Source: Pseudomonas brassicacearum
GTDB lineage: Bacteria; Pseudomonadota; Gammaproteobacteria; Pseudomonadales; Pseudomonadaceae
Direction of reading: 5' to 3'
Length of the DNA: 64,000 nt
NCBI RefSeq assembly: GCF_003732225.1
Contig: NZ_MOBJ01000005.1
Span: 223,898-287,897 of the forward strand
Made by a program: the position numbers and the translations under genes. Below the pieces are notes generated by a model. The model searched no databases. It saw only the letters and a list, made by a program, of their open reading frames with translations, and was not told the DNA's origin. The stretch's first letter is position 1, and each line of letters opens with the position of its first letter. Shown piece after piece: positions 52,479-61,239 of this stretch.

Positions 52479-53990
52479 GTGCCGCGTCGCATCAGCAGAG
52501 AGCTGAAGACTCTCAGTGTTTGGGCTTTATCGTTAGCCATCAGCGGCTGCATCGGAACCGGAGGTATTGCCCCACAGGGCAAGGCATTCGACGCCAATAC
52601 ATTGGCCACCGACGAGGCCATTCAAAGCGCCGCCAAGGACGCTCATTGGCCCACCGCGCAGTGGTGGCAGGCCTATGGCGATCCGCAACTCAATCACTGG
52701 GTCGACCTCGCCGTGCAAGGCAGCCCGAGCATGGCCATGGCCACCGCCCGTGTGCGTCAGGCCAAATCCATGGCCGGTGTTGCCGAGTCGGCCGAGTCGT
52801 TGCAGGTCAATGGCCAATCCACCCTCAAACGCCATAACTGGCCGACCGACCAATTCTACGGTCCGGGCGAGCTGGCCAACACCACCACCTGGGACAATAA
52901 CGCCGCCCTCGGCTTCAGCTACGCTCTCGACCTGTGGGGCCGCGAAAGCAATGCCACCGAACGCGCTGTCGACATGGCGCACATGAGCGCCGCCGAAGCG
53001 CGCATGGCTCAGCTAGAATTGCAGAACAACGTGGTCCGCACCTACATCCAGTTATCGCTGCATTACGCACAGCGGGACATCGTGACCGCGACCCTCAAGC
53101 AGCAACAGCAGATTCTCGACCTCGCGCAAAAGCGTCTGGACGGTGGCATCGGCACCCATTTCGAAGTCAGCCAGGCACAAACCCCGTTGCCGGAAACCCA
53201 TCGGCAACTGGATGCACTGGACGAAGAAATTGCCCTGAGCCGCAATCAACTCGCCGCATTGGCCGGCAAGGGCCCAGGGGAGGGCGCACGCTTGCAGCGT
53301 CCGACGCTGTCTTTGGGCACAGCGCTGAAACTGCCTTCGGCGTTGCCCGCGCAGTTGCTCGGCCAACGCCCGGACGTAGTTGCCAGTCGCTGGCAAGTCG
53401 CAGCCCAGGCTCGCGGGATCGATGTGGCCCACGCCGGGTTCTACCCCAACGTCGATCTGGTCGGCAGCCTCGGTTACATGGCGACCGGCGGTGGGGCGCT
53501 GGAGTTTTTGACTGGCAAGAAGCTCAACTACAACGCCGGGCCGGCGATTTCCTTGCCGATCTTCGACGGTGGGCGTTTGCGCTCGGAACTGGGTGAAGCC
53601 TCGGCGGGCTATGACATTGCCGTGGCCAAGTACAACCAGACCCTGGTCAATGCGCTCAAAAGCATCTCCGACCAGTTGATCCGCCGCGAGTCCATGGACA
53701 AGCAGCAAGCCTTCGCTGCCGAGTCGGTGGCCACCGCGCAGAAAACCTACGACATCGCGATGATCGCCTATCAGCGCGGGCTCACCGATTACCTCAACGT
53801 GCTGAATGCCCAGAGCCTGTTGTTCAAGCAGCAGCAAGTGCAACAACAGGTTCAGGCTGCGCGTTTGAGTGCCCATGCCGAACTGGTCACCGCCCTCGGT
53901 GGCGGGCTCGGCGCCGGTAACGACGTACCGAAAGAAGGCCAGACTCAGGCACCGAAAACTCCGGTCCTTCTTCAGAGCATCGTGAATTGA
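52479..53990 (+). CDS. NodT/OprM-type outer-membrane efflux lipoprotein
   Basis: 503 residues, GTG start after CAGGAA. Signal with lipobox SLAISGC (C24), then two OEP repeats with long helical, Gln/Ala-rich coiled segments and LGQRPDVVASRWQVAAQARG, which is typical of the family. It forms a trimeric outer-membrane channel. First gene of the efflux run; the FUSC gene follows after a 147-bp gap with a REP doublet, so it may be separately expressed. Confidence 0.92.
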   Translation: MPRRISRELKTLSVWALSLAISGCIGTGGIAPQGKAFDANTLATDEAIQSAAKDAHWPTAQWWQAYGDPQLNHWVDLAVQGSPSMAMATARVRQAKSMAGVAESAESLQVNGQSTLKRHNWPTDQFYGPGELANTTTWDNNAALGFSYALDLWGRESNATERAVDMAHMSAAEARMAQLELQNNVVRTYIQLSLHYAQRDIVTATLKQQQQILDLAQKRLDGGIGTHFEVSQAQTPLPETHRQLDALDEEIALSRNQLAALAGKGPGEGARLQRPTLSLGTALKLPSALPAQLLGQRPDVVASRWQVAAQARGIDVAHAGFYPNVDLVGSLGYMATGGGALEFLTGKKLNYNAGPAISLPIFDGGRLRSELGEASAGYDIAVAKYNQTLVNALKSISDQLIRRESMDKQQAFAAESVATAQKTYDIAMIAYQRGLTDYLNVLNAQSLLFKQQQVQQQVQAARLSAHAELVTALGGGLGAGNDVPKEGQTQAPKTPVLLQSIVN

Positions 53991-54000
53991 ACACAAAACC

Positions 54001-54090
54001 TGTGGGAGCGAGCTTGCTCGCGAAGACGGAGTGTCAGTCAATGCAGATGTCGCCTGACACACCGCTTTCGCGAGCAAGCTCGCTCCCACA
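54001..54090. repeat. REP doublet inside the efflux operon
   Basis: Inverted pair TGTGGGAGCGAGCTTGCTCG and GCGAGCAAGCTCGCTCCCAC about 50 bases apart, between the outer-membrane factor and FUSC genes. It may attenuate read-through or stabilise the upstream message. Confidence 0.9.
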
Positions 54091-54137
54091 GGGATCGTGT
54101 TCTCGCCGCACAATTTTCGAACACTGAGCAGGATTTC

Positions 54138-56324
54138 ATGACTCCCTTGCCCGCACCTTTGCGCTGGCTGTATTCCCTTGAGTGGCGCCGGGGTTTCTTC
54201 GATTGGGCACGCAGTGACGGCGTGACCTGGGTCTACATCTTCAAGGTGCTGATCGCCGCGTTCCTGACTCTTTGGTTGGCCATGCGCCTGGAACTGCCGC
54301 AACCGCGCACGGCGATGATCACCGTGTTCATCGTCATGCAGCCGCAGAGCGGTCAGGTGTTCGCCAAGAGTTTCTATCGCTTCCTTGGCACCTTGGCTGG
54401 CTCGGCGGTGATGGTCGCGCTGATTGCCTTGTTCGCACAGAACACCGAACTGTTCCTCGGTTCGCTGGCGATCTGGGTCGGCATCTGCACGGCCGGCGCG
54501 GCGCGTTATCGCAACTTCCGCGCTTACGGTTTTGTGCTCGCCGGTTACACCGCAGCGATGGTCGGCTTGCCGGCGCTGGCGCACCCGGACGGCGCGTTCA
54601 TGGCGGCGGTCTGGCGGGTGCTGGAAATCTCCCTGGGGATTCTCTGCTCGACCCTGGTCAGCGCCGCGATCCTCCCGCAAACCGCCAGCGCGGCGATGCG
54701 CAACGCCTTGTATCAGCGCTTCGGGGTGTTCGCGCTGTTCGTGACCGATGGCTTGCGCGGGCGCAGCCAACGCGAGGCTTTCGAAGCTGGCAACGTGCGG
54801 TTTATCGCCGAAGCCGTGGGCCTGGAAGGTTTGCGCAGCGTCACCGTGTTCGAAGACCCGCACATGCGTCGACGCAATGGTCGGCTCAGTCGGCTGAACA
54901 GCGAGTTCATGGGCATCACCACCCGTTTCAACGCCTTGCACCAATTGATTGAACGCCTGCGCAGCAGCGGCGCCGAACAGGTGGTGGCGGCAATCAAACC
55001 GGGATTGCAGGAGCTGGCCGAAGTGCTCGATGGTTTCTCGGGTCGCGCGCTGACGCATGCCGACGCGGCGCGTCTGGCGGCGCAATTGGCCGCCTATAAA
55101 GAAGGACTGCCGGCGCGGGTGCGCAGCTTGCGGGCGAGCTTTCAGCAGAGCGAACCGAGCGACGCCGAGCAGCTGGATTTCCACACCGCGTATGAGTTGC
55201 TCTACCGCTTCGTCGATGAAGTGCACAGTTATGCACAGACCCATGCATCGCTGGCCGAGCACCGCCACGAACGCGAGCAATGGGACGAACCCTACACCCC
55301 GAAAACCAACTGGCTGGCCTCGGCTGCGGCGGGCATTCGGGCGTCGTTCATTCTGATTGTGCTGGGCAGTTACTGGGTCGCCACCGCGTGGCCAAGCGGC
55401 GCGACCATGACCTTGATCGCTGCCGCCACCGTCGGTTTGTCGGCGGCTACACCGAACCCCAAACGCATGGCGTTCCAGATGGCCTGCGGGACGTTGCTCG
55501 GGGCGCTGATCGGCTTCGTCGAGATGTTTTTCATCTTCCCGCGGATCGACGGCTTCCCACTGTTATGCGTGATGCTGGCGCCGGTGATCGTGTTCGGTTC
55601 GTTCCTCACCTCACGACCGCAGTACGCCGGTGTCGGCCTGGGTTTGCTGATCTTTTTCAGCACCGGTTCAGTGCCAGACAACCTGACCGTCTACAACCCT
55701 TACACCTTCATCAACGACTACATCGCCATGGTCATGGGCATGCTGGTGTGCGCGGCGGCGGGGGCAATCATTCTGCCGCCCAACAGTCGCTGGTTGTGGT
55801 GGCGTCTGGAGCAGGACTTGCGCGGGCAAGTGGTGTTCGCCATCAGCGGCAAACTCAAGGGGCTGGCATCGGGTTTTGAAAGCAGCACCCGCGATCTGGT
55901 GCATCAGGCGTATGGCCTGGCTGCCGGGCAGCCTCAGGTACAACGCGATTTGCTGCGCTGGATGTTCGTGGTGCTGGAAGTCGGCCACGCGATCATCGAG
56001 TTGCGCAAGGAACAGGCGATTCTCCCGGTGCACCCGGCGTATGCCGAAACCCAGCCGTGGCGTCAGGCGATCCGGGTCATGGGCCGCTCGCTGGTGCGGC
56101 TGTTTCTGCAACCGAGCCAGAGCAATCTTGAGCGCAGTCTGGTGGCGGTCGACCACGCCATCGGCCGCGTCCAGGCCACTGACGAACCGTTCGCCCCGCA
56201 CTTCGACACCTCGGCACTGCGTCGGGTGAAGAGCTACCTGCATTTCATCCGCACCTCGCTGCTCGACCCGCAATCGCCGCTGGCGGCACTCGCTGCCCCG
56301 CAAGGACCTGACCATGCCTCGTGA
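54138..56324 (+). CDS. FUSC-family efflux protein (AaeB-like)
   Basis: 728 residues in two halves, each with a cluster of membrane helices (about 30-170 and 395-540) and a cytoplasmic part. Motifs include QPRTAMITVFIVMQPQSGQV and TPNPKRMAFQMACGTLLGAL. AaeB-type proteins export aromatic carboxylic acids with a HlyD partner. It overlaps the DUF1656 gene by 11 bases. Confidence 0.92.
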   Translation: MTPLPAPLRWLYSLEWRRGFFDWARSDGVTWVYIFKVLIAAFLTLWLAMRLELPQPRTAMITVFIVMQPQSGQVFAKSFYRFLGTLAGSAVMVALIALFAQNTELFLGSLAIWVGICTAGAARYRNFRAYGFVLAGYTAAMVGLPALAHPDGAFMAAVWRVLEISLGILCSTLVSAAILPQTASAAMRNALYQRFGVFALFVTDGLRGRSQREAFEAGNVRFIAEAVGLEGLRSVTVFEDPHMRRRNGRLSRLNSEFMGITTRFNALHQLIERLRSSGAEQVVAAIKPGLQELAEVLDGFSGRALTHADAARLAAQLAAYKEGLPARVRSLRASFQQSEPSDAEQLDFHTAYELLYRFVDEVHSYAQTHASLAEHRHEREQWDEPYTPKTNWLASAAAGIRASFILIVLGSYWVATAWPSGATMTLIAAATVGLSAATPNPKRMAFQMACGTLLGALIGFVEMFFIFPRIDGFPLLCVMLAPVIVFGSFLTSRPQYAGVGLGLLIFFSTGSVPDNLTVYNPYTFINDYIAMVMGMLVCAAAGAIILPPNSRWLWWRLEQDLRGQVVFAISGKLKGLASGFESSTRDLVHQAYGLAAGQPQVQRDLLRWMFVVLEVGHAIIELRKEQAILPVHPAYAETQPWRQAIRVMGRSLVRLFLQPSQSNLERSLVAVDHAIGRVQATDEPFAPHFDTSALRRVKSYLHFIRTSLLDPQSPLAALAAPQGPDHAS

Positions 56325-56514
56325 AATCGCCTTCCACGGCGTGTACATGCCGACCATGACCCTGATGTTTTTCATCGCTGCGGCAGTGGCCTGGGCGCTC
56401 GACCGGTTTCTGTCCGGGTTTGATCTGTACCGCTTCTTCTGGCACCCGGCGCTGCTGCGCCTGAGCCTCTTCACCTGTTTGTTCGGCGCCCTTGCGCTGA
56501 CTGTTTACCCTTGA
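56314..56514 (+). CDS. DUF1656 membrane peptide (AaeX-like)
   Basis: 66 residues with two hydrophobic helices; starts MPREIAFHGVYMPTM. The small partner always found between FUSC and HlyD genes; E. coli AaeX is the equivalent. Its role in the pump is not known. Confidence 0.9.
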   Translation: MPREIAFHGVYMPTMTLMFFIAAAVAWALDRFLSGFDLYRFFWHPALLRLSLFTCLFGALALTVYP

Positions 56515-56524
56515 GACCGATTCG

Positions 56525-57388
56525 ATGAAAAAACTTTTCAGCCTGCTTGCGACCTTGTTGGTACTGGCCCTCGCGCTGTGGATCGGCCGGACCCTTTGGG
56601 TGCATTACATGGACACCCCGTGGACTCGCGATGGCCGGGTGCGCGCCGACATCATCAACGTCGCCGCCGACGTCACCGGCGAAGTGATCGACGTGCCGGT
56701 GCGTGATAACCAGTTGGTGAAAAAGGGCGACCTGCTGATGCAGATCGACCCCGAGCACTACCAGATCGCGGTGAAACAGGCGCAGTCGCTGGTGGCCTCA
56801 CGCAAGGCCACCTGGGAGATGCGCAAGGTCAACGCGCATCGCCGAGCGGATCTCGACAACCTGGTGATCTCCAAGGAAAACCGCGACGACGCCAGCAACA
56901 TCGCCGACTCGGCACTGGCCGATTACCAACAGGCCCAGGCTCAGCTGGAGGCGGCGGAGCTGAACCTCAAACGCACCAAAGTGCTGGCGGCGGTGGACGG
57001 TTACGTCACTAACCTCAATGTCCATCGCGGTGACTATGCGCGCATCGGCGAAGCGAAAATGGCCGTGGTCGACATGAACTCGTTCTGGGTCTACGGCTTC
57101 TTCGAAGAAACCAAACTGCCGCATGTGAAGGTTGGCGATCAGGCCGATATGCAACTGATGAGCGGCGAAGTGCTCAAGGGCCATGTCGAAAGTATTTCGC
57201 GTGGCATCTACGACCGCGATAACCCGGAAAGCCGCGAGCTGATCGCTGACGTGAATCCAACCTTTAACTGGGTACGTTTGGCACAACGGGTGCCGGTGCG
57301 GATTCACATTGATGAAGTGCCGGATGGGGTGCTGTTGGCGGCGGGGATTACGTGCACGGTAGTGGTCAATCGGGATGACGCAGAGTGA
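56525..57388 (+). CDS. HlyD-family periplasmic adaptor (AaeA-like)
   Basis: 287 residues. N-terminal anchor (about 5-24), barrel-sandwich lipoyl halves (NVAADVTGEVIDVPVRDNQL and RTKVLAAVDGYVTNLNVHRG), and an intervening helical hairpin. It links the inner-membrane FUSC protein to the outer-membrane factor. Last gene of the run, 10 bases after the DUF1656 stop. Confidence 0.92.
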   Translation: MKKLFSLLATLLVLALALWIGRTLWVHYMDTPWTRDGRVRADIINVAADVTGEVIDVPVRDNQLVKKGDLLMQIDPEHYQIAVKQAQSLVASRKATWEMRKVNAHRRADLDNLVISKENRDDASNIADSALADYQQAQAQLEAAELNLKRTKVLAAVDGYVTNLNVHRGDYARIGEAKMAVVDMNSFWVYGFFEETKLPHVKVGDQADMQLMSGEVLKGHVESISRGIYDRDNPESRELIADVNPTFNWVRLAQRVPVRIHIDEVPDGVLLAAGITCTVVVNRDDAE

Positions 57389-57583
57389 CTTCGCAGTGGG
57401 GGCGTTGTTCTTTCCCGGTACCAATTGTAATAGGGTGTTAGTTAGGGGGTTTGGTTATTTTGTTATGTGTTAGTTTTCAGGTTGTCACCTTTGCAGGTGG
57501 CTTATATTAGTTTGTTTATAAGGGTTGGTACTTATTCGGCTCTATTTTTTAGTGTGATTATGGTTTTAAAAAGGATTTTTAAA

Positions 57584-58330
57584 ATGACAAAGCTGATAGA
57601 TATCAGGATGGATAACTTTATCAACGGTATTAAAAAAGGTGTGCCGGTGACGCTCGGATTTACCCTTGAAACGGATGGCGCACCACCTCCTGTCGGATCA
57701 CGTCTGGAGTTTCGGGCGTACAAGGACGTGACCCTGCTGCACGCTTCGATGCCAGTCAACGGGGCGCAGATGTTTTTTAGACCGGGTTACTATGACTCCA
57801 GCATGATAACGATTACTGATGTGCAAACTCAGGGATGGAACCCTAAACGCACACTGACTTTAATTTCCGAAAGAGATTTAGGGCCTTCATCAGTTGCCGA
57901 GTTGTGCGCAATTATTTATTACCAGCCGGCCCATATGGTGGATCTCTATTGCGCTGTTCTGGCAACAGGTATTGAAGAGCAAAATATCCAGGTGCGCCAG
58001 ACGTTTAATGGTGCATGGCAGGATCAGGCCACTAAAGGCTGGGTATACAGTTATGAGCTCATTCTAAGATCCACCCGGCACTCGATTGCGCAGTGGAAAA
58101 TTTCGACCGCAGGATTACCACAGGGCACGAAAATTTACGCCAATCCCTGGCTCGACATAACCCATGACGGCACAGAAGGGATTATCGAGTTGCGCACGCC
58201 TGAGGGGGACAAGTACCTGTTGGAGCCAGACACAGACCTGCCTGTTTCCGTTCAACTGCTTTACCCGGTCGAGTCGGGTCAGGACCCGTCATTCCAGAAC
58301 GTTCCTAATCTGGTTGCCTACCCGCTCTGA
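57584..58330 (+). CDS. Unrecognised protein in an AT-rich island
   Basis: 248 residues, no family recognised. No signal peptide. Beta-rich, with VPVTLGFTLETDGAPPP, NPWLDITHDGTEGIIELRTP and DLPVSVQLLYPVE. The ATG at 57584 has AAGGA 10 bases upstream; the frame opens at 57467. The 195 bases upstream and the start of the gene are AT-rich, unlike the efflux genes before it. A copy of the 147-bp repeat lies 84 bases after the stop. Confidence 0.7.
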   Translation: MTKLIDIRMDNFINGIKKGVPVTLGFTLETDGAPPPVGSRLEFRAYKDVTLLHASMPVNGAQMFFRPGYYDSSMITITDVQTQGWNPKRTLTLISERDLGPSSVAELCAIIYYQPAHMVDLYCAVLATGIEEQNIQVRQTFNGAWQDQATKGWVYSYELILRSTRHSIAQWKISTAGLPQGTKIYANPWLDITHDGTEGIIELRTPEGDKYLLEPDTDLPVSVQLLYPVESGQDPSFQNVPNLVAYPL

Positions 58331-58414
58331 CAGGGCAGGGTGTTGATAACACCAGACTGCCTCATACGGTGGTGAAGCAGGATCGCGAGGAATAACCCCC
58401 TCACCACAAAAACT

Positions 58415-58561
58415 CGTAGCAGCTGCCGAGCCCGCGAGGCTGCGTTCGGCTGCGCAGCAGTCGTAAAATCAGGCCGCGCGTTCTTCCAGGTAAACCGTGT
58501 ATGCAGGGTTTGCGAGGACTGCGTCCTCGAACGCAGCCTCGCGGGCTCGACAGCTGCTACG
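58415..58561. repeat. 147-bp inverted-repeat element, copy 2
   Basis: Same length, ends and internal arms as the copy at 43013-43159, differing at roughly 20 positions; changes such as C to T in the terminal arms leave pairing mostly intact. It lies directly before the 3' end of the DUF6124 gene. Confidence 0.85.
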
Positions 58562-58568
58562 GGCGCTG

Positions 58569-58934
58569 TTACTCCGGTGGGTCGAGATGATCCAGTGCGC
58601 GATTAACCGCCAACTCGGCCAGAGAAATCATCTGCTGAATCGCCAGTGCGGTATTGCGTTTCGGACCCTCAAGCTCAAACGCCAGATCGCTGGCCATGAC
58701 ATTCACCGAGGCGAGCGTCTCGCAGGCGTGCGCCAGCAGGGTTTCGCTGTCGACGTCGGGAGCAATGACGAAAATGCAGCCGGGACGTCGGTCGGCCAAC
58801 ATTGCCTTGGTCTCGGGCAGTACCAGGTAATGATCGAGCGCACGGTGCGCGGCGGCGTGGAGTTCTTTTGAATCGAGGGAGGCGTAGGGGGAGGTGCTGT
58901 CGGTTTCAGTGGGATTGGGGGTAGCGTTAGACAT
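58569..58934 (-). CDS. DUF6124 protein
   Basis: 121 residues, starting MSNATPNPTETDSTSPYASL, with the family's LHAAAHRALDHYL and a helical C-terminal half ending LDHLDPPE. Function unknown; common in Pseudomonas, often as a short stand-alone gene. The ATG at 58934 is chosen over the frame start at 58985. The leader upstream has two adjacent hairpins. Confidence 0.85.
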   Translation of the reverse strand: MSNATPNPTETDSTSPYASLDSKELHAAAHRALDHYLVLPETKAMLADRRPGCIFVIAPDVDSETLLAHACETLASVNVMASDLAFELEGPKRNTALAIQQMISLAELAVNRALDHLDPPE

Positions 58935-58974
58935 GGTGATGCTCCAATAGGTTAAGTCACTCCTATGAGATATC

Positions 58975-59008
58975 CGGGCTACCACACCCGATCGCTGATT
59001 GGCAGCGA
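58975..59008 (-). promoter_or_regulatory. Two-hairpin leader upstream of the DUF6124 gene
   Basis: CGGG/CCCG (58975-58978 with 58987-58990) and TCGCTG/CAGCGA (58992-58997 with 59003-59008, 5-base loop) lie one base apart, 41 bases upstream of the start codon. They could be a cis-acting RNA element or a regulator site; no known riboswitch class is recognised. Confidence 0.4.
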
Positions 59009-59137
59009 CCCGAAAAGGTTATCCGTCCTCCATCACCCAGCGCAACCGTCAAAACGTGTCGGAACCGTCCTCGGAAGCGTGGGGCATTGTCCTTCAAAAA
59101 CCTACGCGACATAAACGTTCTTTTTTTCAAGATCAAA

Positions 59138-59214
59138 GGATCGCAGCCTGCGGCAGCTCCTACGGGGTGCCGGGCGCACACCGGTTTGTGTAGGAGCTGC
59201 CGAAGGCTGCGATC
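59138..59214. repeat. Long hairpin repeat, second intergenic family (copy 3)
   Basis: GGATCGCAGCCTGCGGCAGC at the left pairs with the complementary run ending GCTGCGATCT at the right, around about 25 bases of spacer. The right arm has one change (CCGAAGG for CCGCAGG). It lies just downstream of the NTF2-like gene. Confidence 0.85.
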
Positions 59215-59225
59215 TGTTTTCTTGT

Positions 59226-59624
59226 TCAGGCTTGGCAATACGTCTCATGCAAATGCCGCCACAGCAACGCGCCTGACGGCAGTTTTTCAATCACCGCCGT
59301 CGCGCGCCGATCGTTCAGCACGCCGCTGGCATCGGATTGCAATTCGCGGTAGCTGACGGTGGCGCCGCCTGCGTGTTGATCAATCCCGCGCAGTTCGCTC
59401 AGGCCGATTCGCAAGCCAGGGCGGGTGCCGCCGAGTTTATCGAACAGCTCACTCAAGCCCGGATAATCCAGCGCGTTGCCGCCAGGCACGATCATAGAAA
59501 ACTGCGGCGAGAAACGCGCCAGCAGCTGCGTCAATACGCCTTTATCGGCCGTGCCGGAAAACCATTGCTCGATGTCGACGAGGGTCTGGGTCACTTCGTT
59601 GAAGTAGGGGGTGTAATCGGTCAT
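59226..59624 (-). CDS. NTF2/DUF4440-like small protein
   Basis: 132 residues resembling the SnoaL/DUF4440 fold: an N-terminal helix (MTDYTPYFNEVTQTLVDIEQ), FSPQFSMIVPGG, and a final WRHLHETY. Such proteins bind small molecules or catalyse simple isomerisations; nothing specific is deducible. It follows the SDR gene by 36 bases on the same strand and is probably co-transcribed. Confidence 0.75.
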   Translation of the reverse strand: MTDYTPYFNEVTQTLVDIEQWFSGTADKGVLTQLLARFSPQFSMIVPGGNALDYPGLSELFDKLGGTRPGLRIGLSELRGIDQHAGGATVSYRELQSDASGVLNDRRATAVIEKLPSGALLWRHLHETYCQA

Positions 59625-59660
59625 GTTCGTTCCTTGAAATATCGTCGTTGTTTCTATTGA

Positions 59661-60485
59661 TTAAAGGTGCCCTGTCAGGCCGAACCGCTTCATCAATCCG
59701 CTTTCCAGCAACCCCTTGGGCAGCAACCCCGCCAGCAGCGGCAACGCCCGGCTGCCATTGCCCAGCCGCAGTAAACGCGGTGGTTTGCTCTGCTGCACGG
59801 CTTTGAGCAGGTCGTCGGCAAACGTGCTCGCCGGGGTCGGGTTGTCCTGAGAGGCCTTGGCCCGAGCGCGAATGCCTTCGCGCAACGGCCACCAGGGTGA
59901 TTGTTCGGTGATCAGTTGTTCGGCTTCAACGCCGGCATTCTTGGCGAAACTGGAGGCGATGGCGCCGGGCTGGACTTCCATCACCCGGATGCCGAACGGC
60001 GCCAGTTCCATGCGCAGCGCGTCGCTCAAGGCATGCACCGCGGCTTTCGAGGCGCAGTAGGCGCCGGCGAACGGCGTGACCAAAACCCCGGAGACACTGC
60101 CGATGTTAATCACTAACCCTTTGGCGCGCCGCAGCACCGGGAACAATGCACGGGTGACGCCGACGATGGCGAACACGTTGGTTTCAAACTGGCGCTGCAT
60201 CGCCGCGACACCGCCGTCGAGCAGCGGCCCCATGGCACCGTAACCGGCATTGTTGATCAGCACATCGAGGCCGCCGCGTTGCTGGTTGATCCGTTCGCTC
60301 AGCTGTTCAAGTGCCGCGCCGTCATTGACATCCAGTTGCACGGCGGTAAAACCGGCGTCAGCCAGAACCGCCACGTCTTCAGGCTTGCGGGCGCTGGCCC
60401 AGACTTCATAGCCGGCACCTTTGAAGGCGTCAGCCAAAGCGCGGCCGATACCGCTGGAACAACCGGTGATTAACGCGATGGGCAT
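59661..60485 (-). CDS. Short-chain dehydrogenase/reductase
   Basis: 274 residues. Cofactor-binding ALITGCSSGIGRALADAF, NNAGYGAMGPLLDG, and the catalytic YCASKAAVHALSDALRMEL. A classical SDR of unknown substrate, similar to those annotated as oxidoreductase of the YbbO type. ATG at 60485 (MPIALITG) preferred over 60503. Confidence 0.9.
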   Translation of the reverse strand: MPIALITGCSSGIGRALADAFKGAGYEVWASARKPEDVAVLADAGFTAVQLDVNDGAALEQLSERINQQRGGLDVLINNAGYGAMGPLLDGGVAAMQRQFETNVFAIVGVTRALFPVLRRAKGLVINIGSVSGVLVTPFAGAYCASKAAVHALSDALRMELAPFGIRVMEVQPGAIASSFAKNAGVEAEQLITEQSPWWPLREGIRARAKASQDNPTPASTFADDLLKAVQQSKPPRLLRLGNGSRALPLLAGLLPKGLLESGLMKRFGLTGHL

Positions 60486-60524
60486 GGCGCGGTCCTTGTG
60501 CAATAAGAGGGGGAAGGTGAGGGA

Positions 60525-60989
60525 TCAGTCAGAGAAACTACCCTGCAAACGCTCGGCGCGAAACTCCAGGGTTTGCGGGCGATAGCCGGGACGTAGCGGT
60601 GGCATCGGCAAACAGTCTTCCCAATCGGCGCCAGCCTGCAATTCGCCGGGGCCACGGTAGCGCGGCGCGGCGTATTGATTGTCGGCCAGATTGACCGTAT
60701 CGCCCGGCGCGTAGGCGGCGATCCGCCAGCGCAACTCGGTGAGCGGCACGTCGTTGCCGTTGTTCAGCTTCAGCAGCAGCGGGCGATCGGCCGGGCAGTG
60801 TTCCGGTGCGTAGGTGATGCGCAATTCCAGCCGCGCCAGTTGCTTGGCCTCGCGGTTGTCCAGCCAGACCACCCAGACGGCCACTAACGCCAACCCGATG
60901 GCCGCCGCCAGCGAGACCGGCAAGGCTTTGGCCGGATAGCGCAGTAACAGGACCAGCCAGGTAATGACCAGCAGGACGCCGATGAACAT
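60525..60989 (-). CDS. Small membrane-anchored protein of unknown function
   Basis: 154 residues. Two N-terminal hydrophobic helices (about 2-17 and 24-44) and a beta-rich periplasmic part with LELRITYAPEHCPADRPLLL. The wording is like Pseudomonas proteins labelled multidrug transporter, but nothing here supports transport. It is 39 bases upstream of the SDR gene on the same strand. Confidence 0.75.
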   Translation of the reverse strand: MFIGVLLVITWLVLLLRYPAKALPVSLAAAIGLALVAVWVVWLDNREAKQLARLELRITYAPEHCPADRPLLLKLNNGNDVPLTELRWRIAAYAPGDTVNLADNQYAAPRYRGPGELQAGADWEDCLPMPPLRPGYRPQTLEFRAERLQGSFSD

Positions 60990-61239
60990 GAAGCGAAACC
61001 TCGGGCAGGGGAGAGGGTCATCCTACCTAAGCGTAGATGGGGTTGGCGATGGGCGGGTTTGGTGAGGCCATCCGATACCCGTAATGCTGCCAAGATAACC
61101 AGAGGTTTGGTGGGCCAACACCTCGCAGCGCCCGTCTTGCGACAGACTCCACTCAGCGTGTGCCTTAACCGAGTCAGATAGCCAGTGTGCCCAAGCGCAA
61201 CCGGCTAATGACGCCTATACAGTGCGTGAATCCGAATGT
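60990..61239. other. Gap between the Ig-like repeat gene and the membrane-anchored gene
   Basis: About 250 bases with no supported gene, promoter or strong terminator on either strand. Confidence 0.5.

Noticed and set aside
53052..55280. 742-codon open frame on the minus strand opposite the efflux genes
   Set aside because: Antisense shadow spanning two genes and a REP doublet, without motifs or a plausible start.
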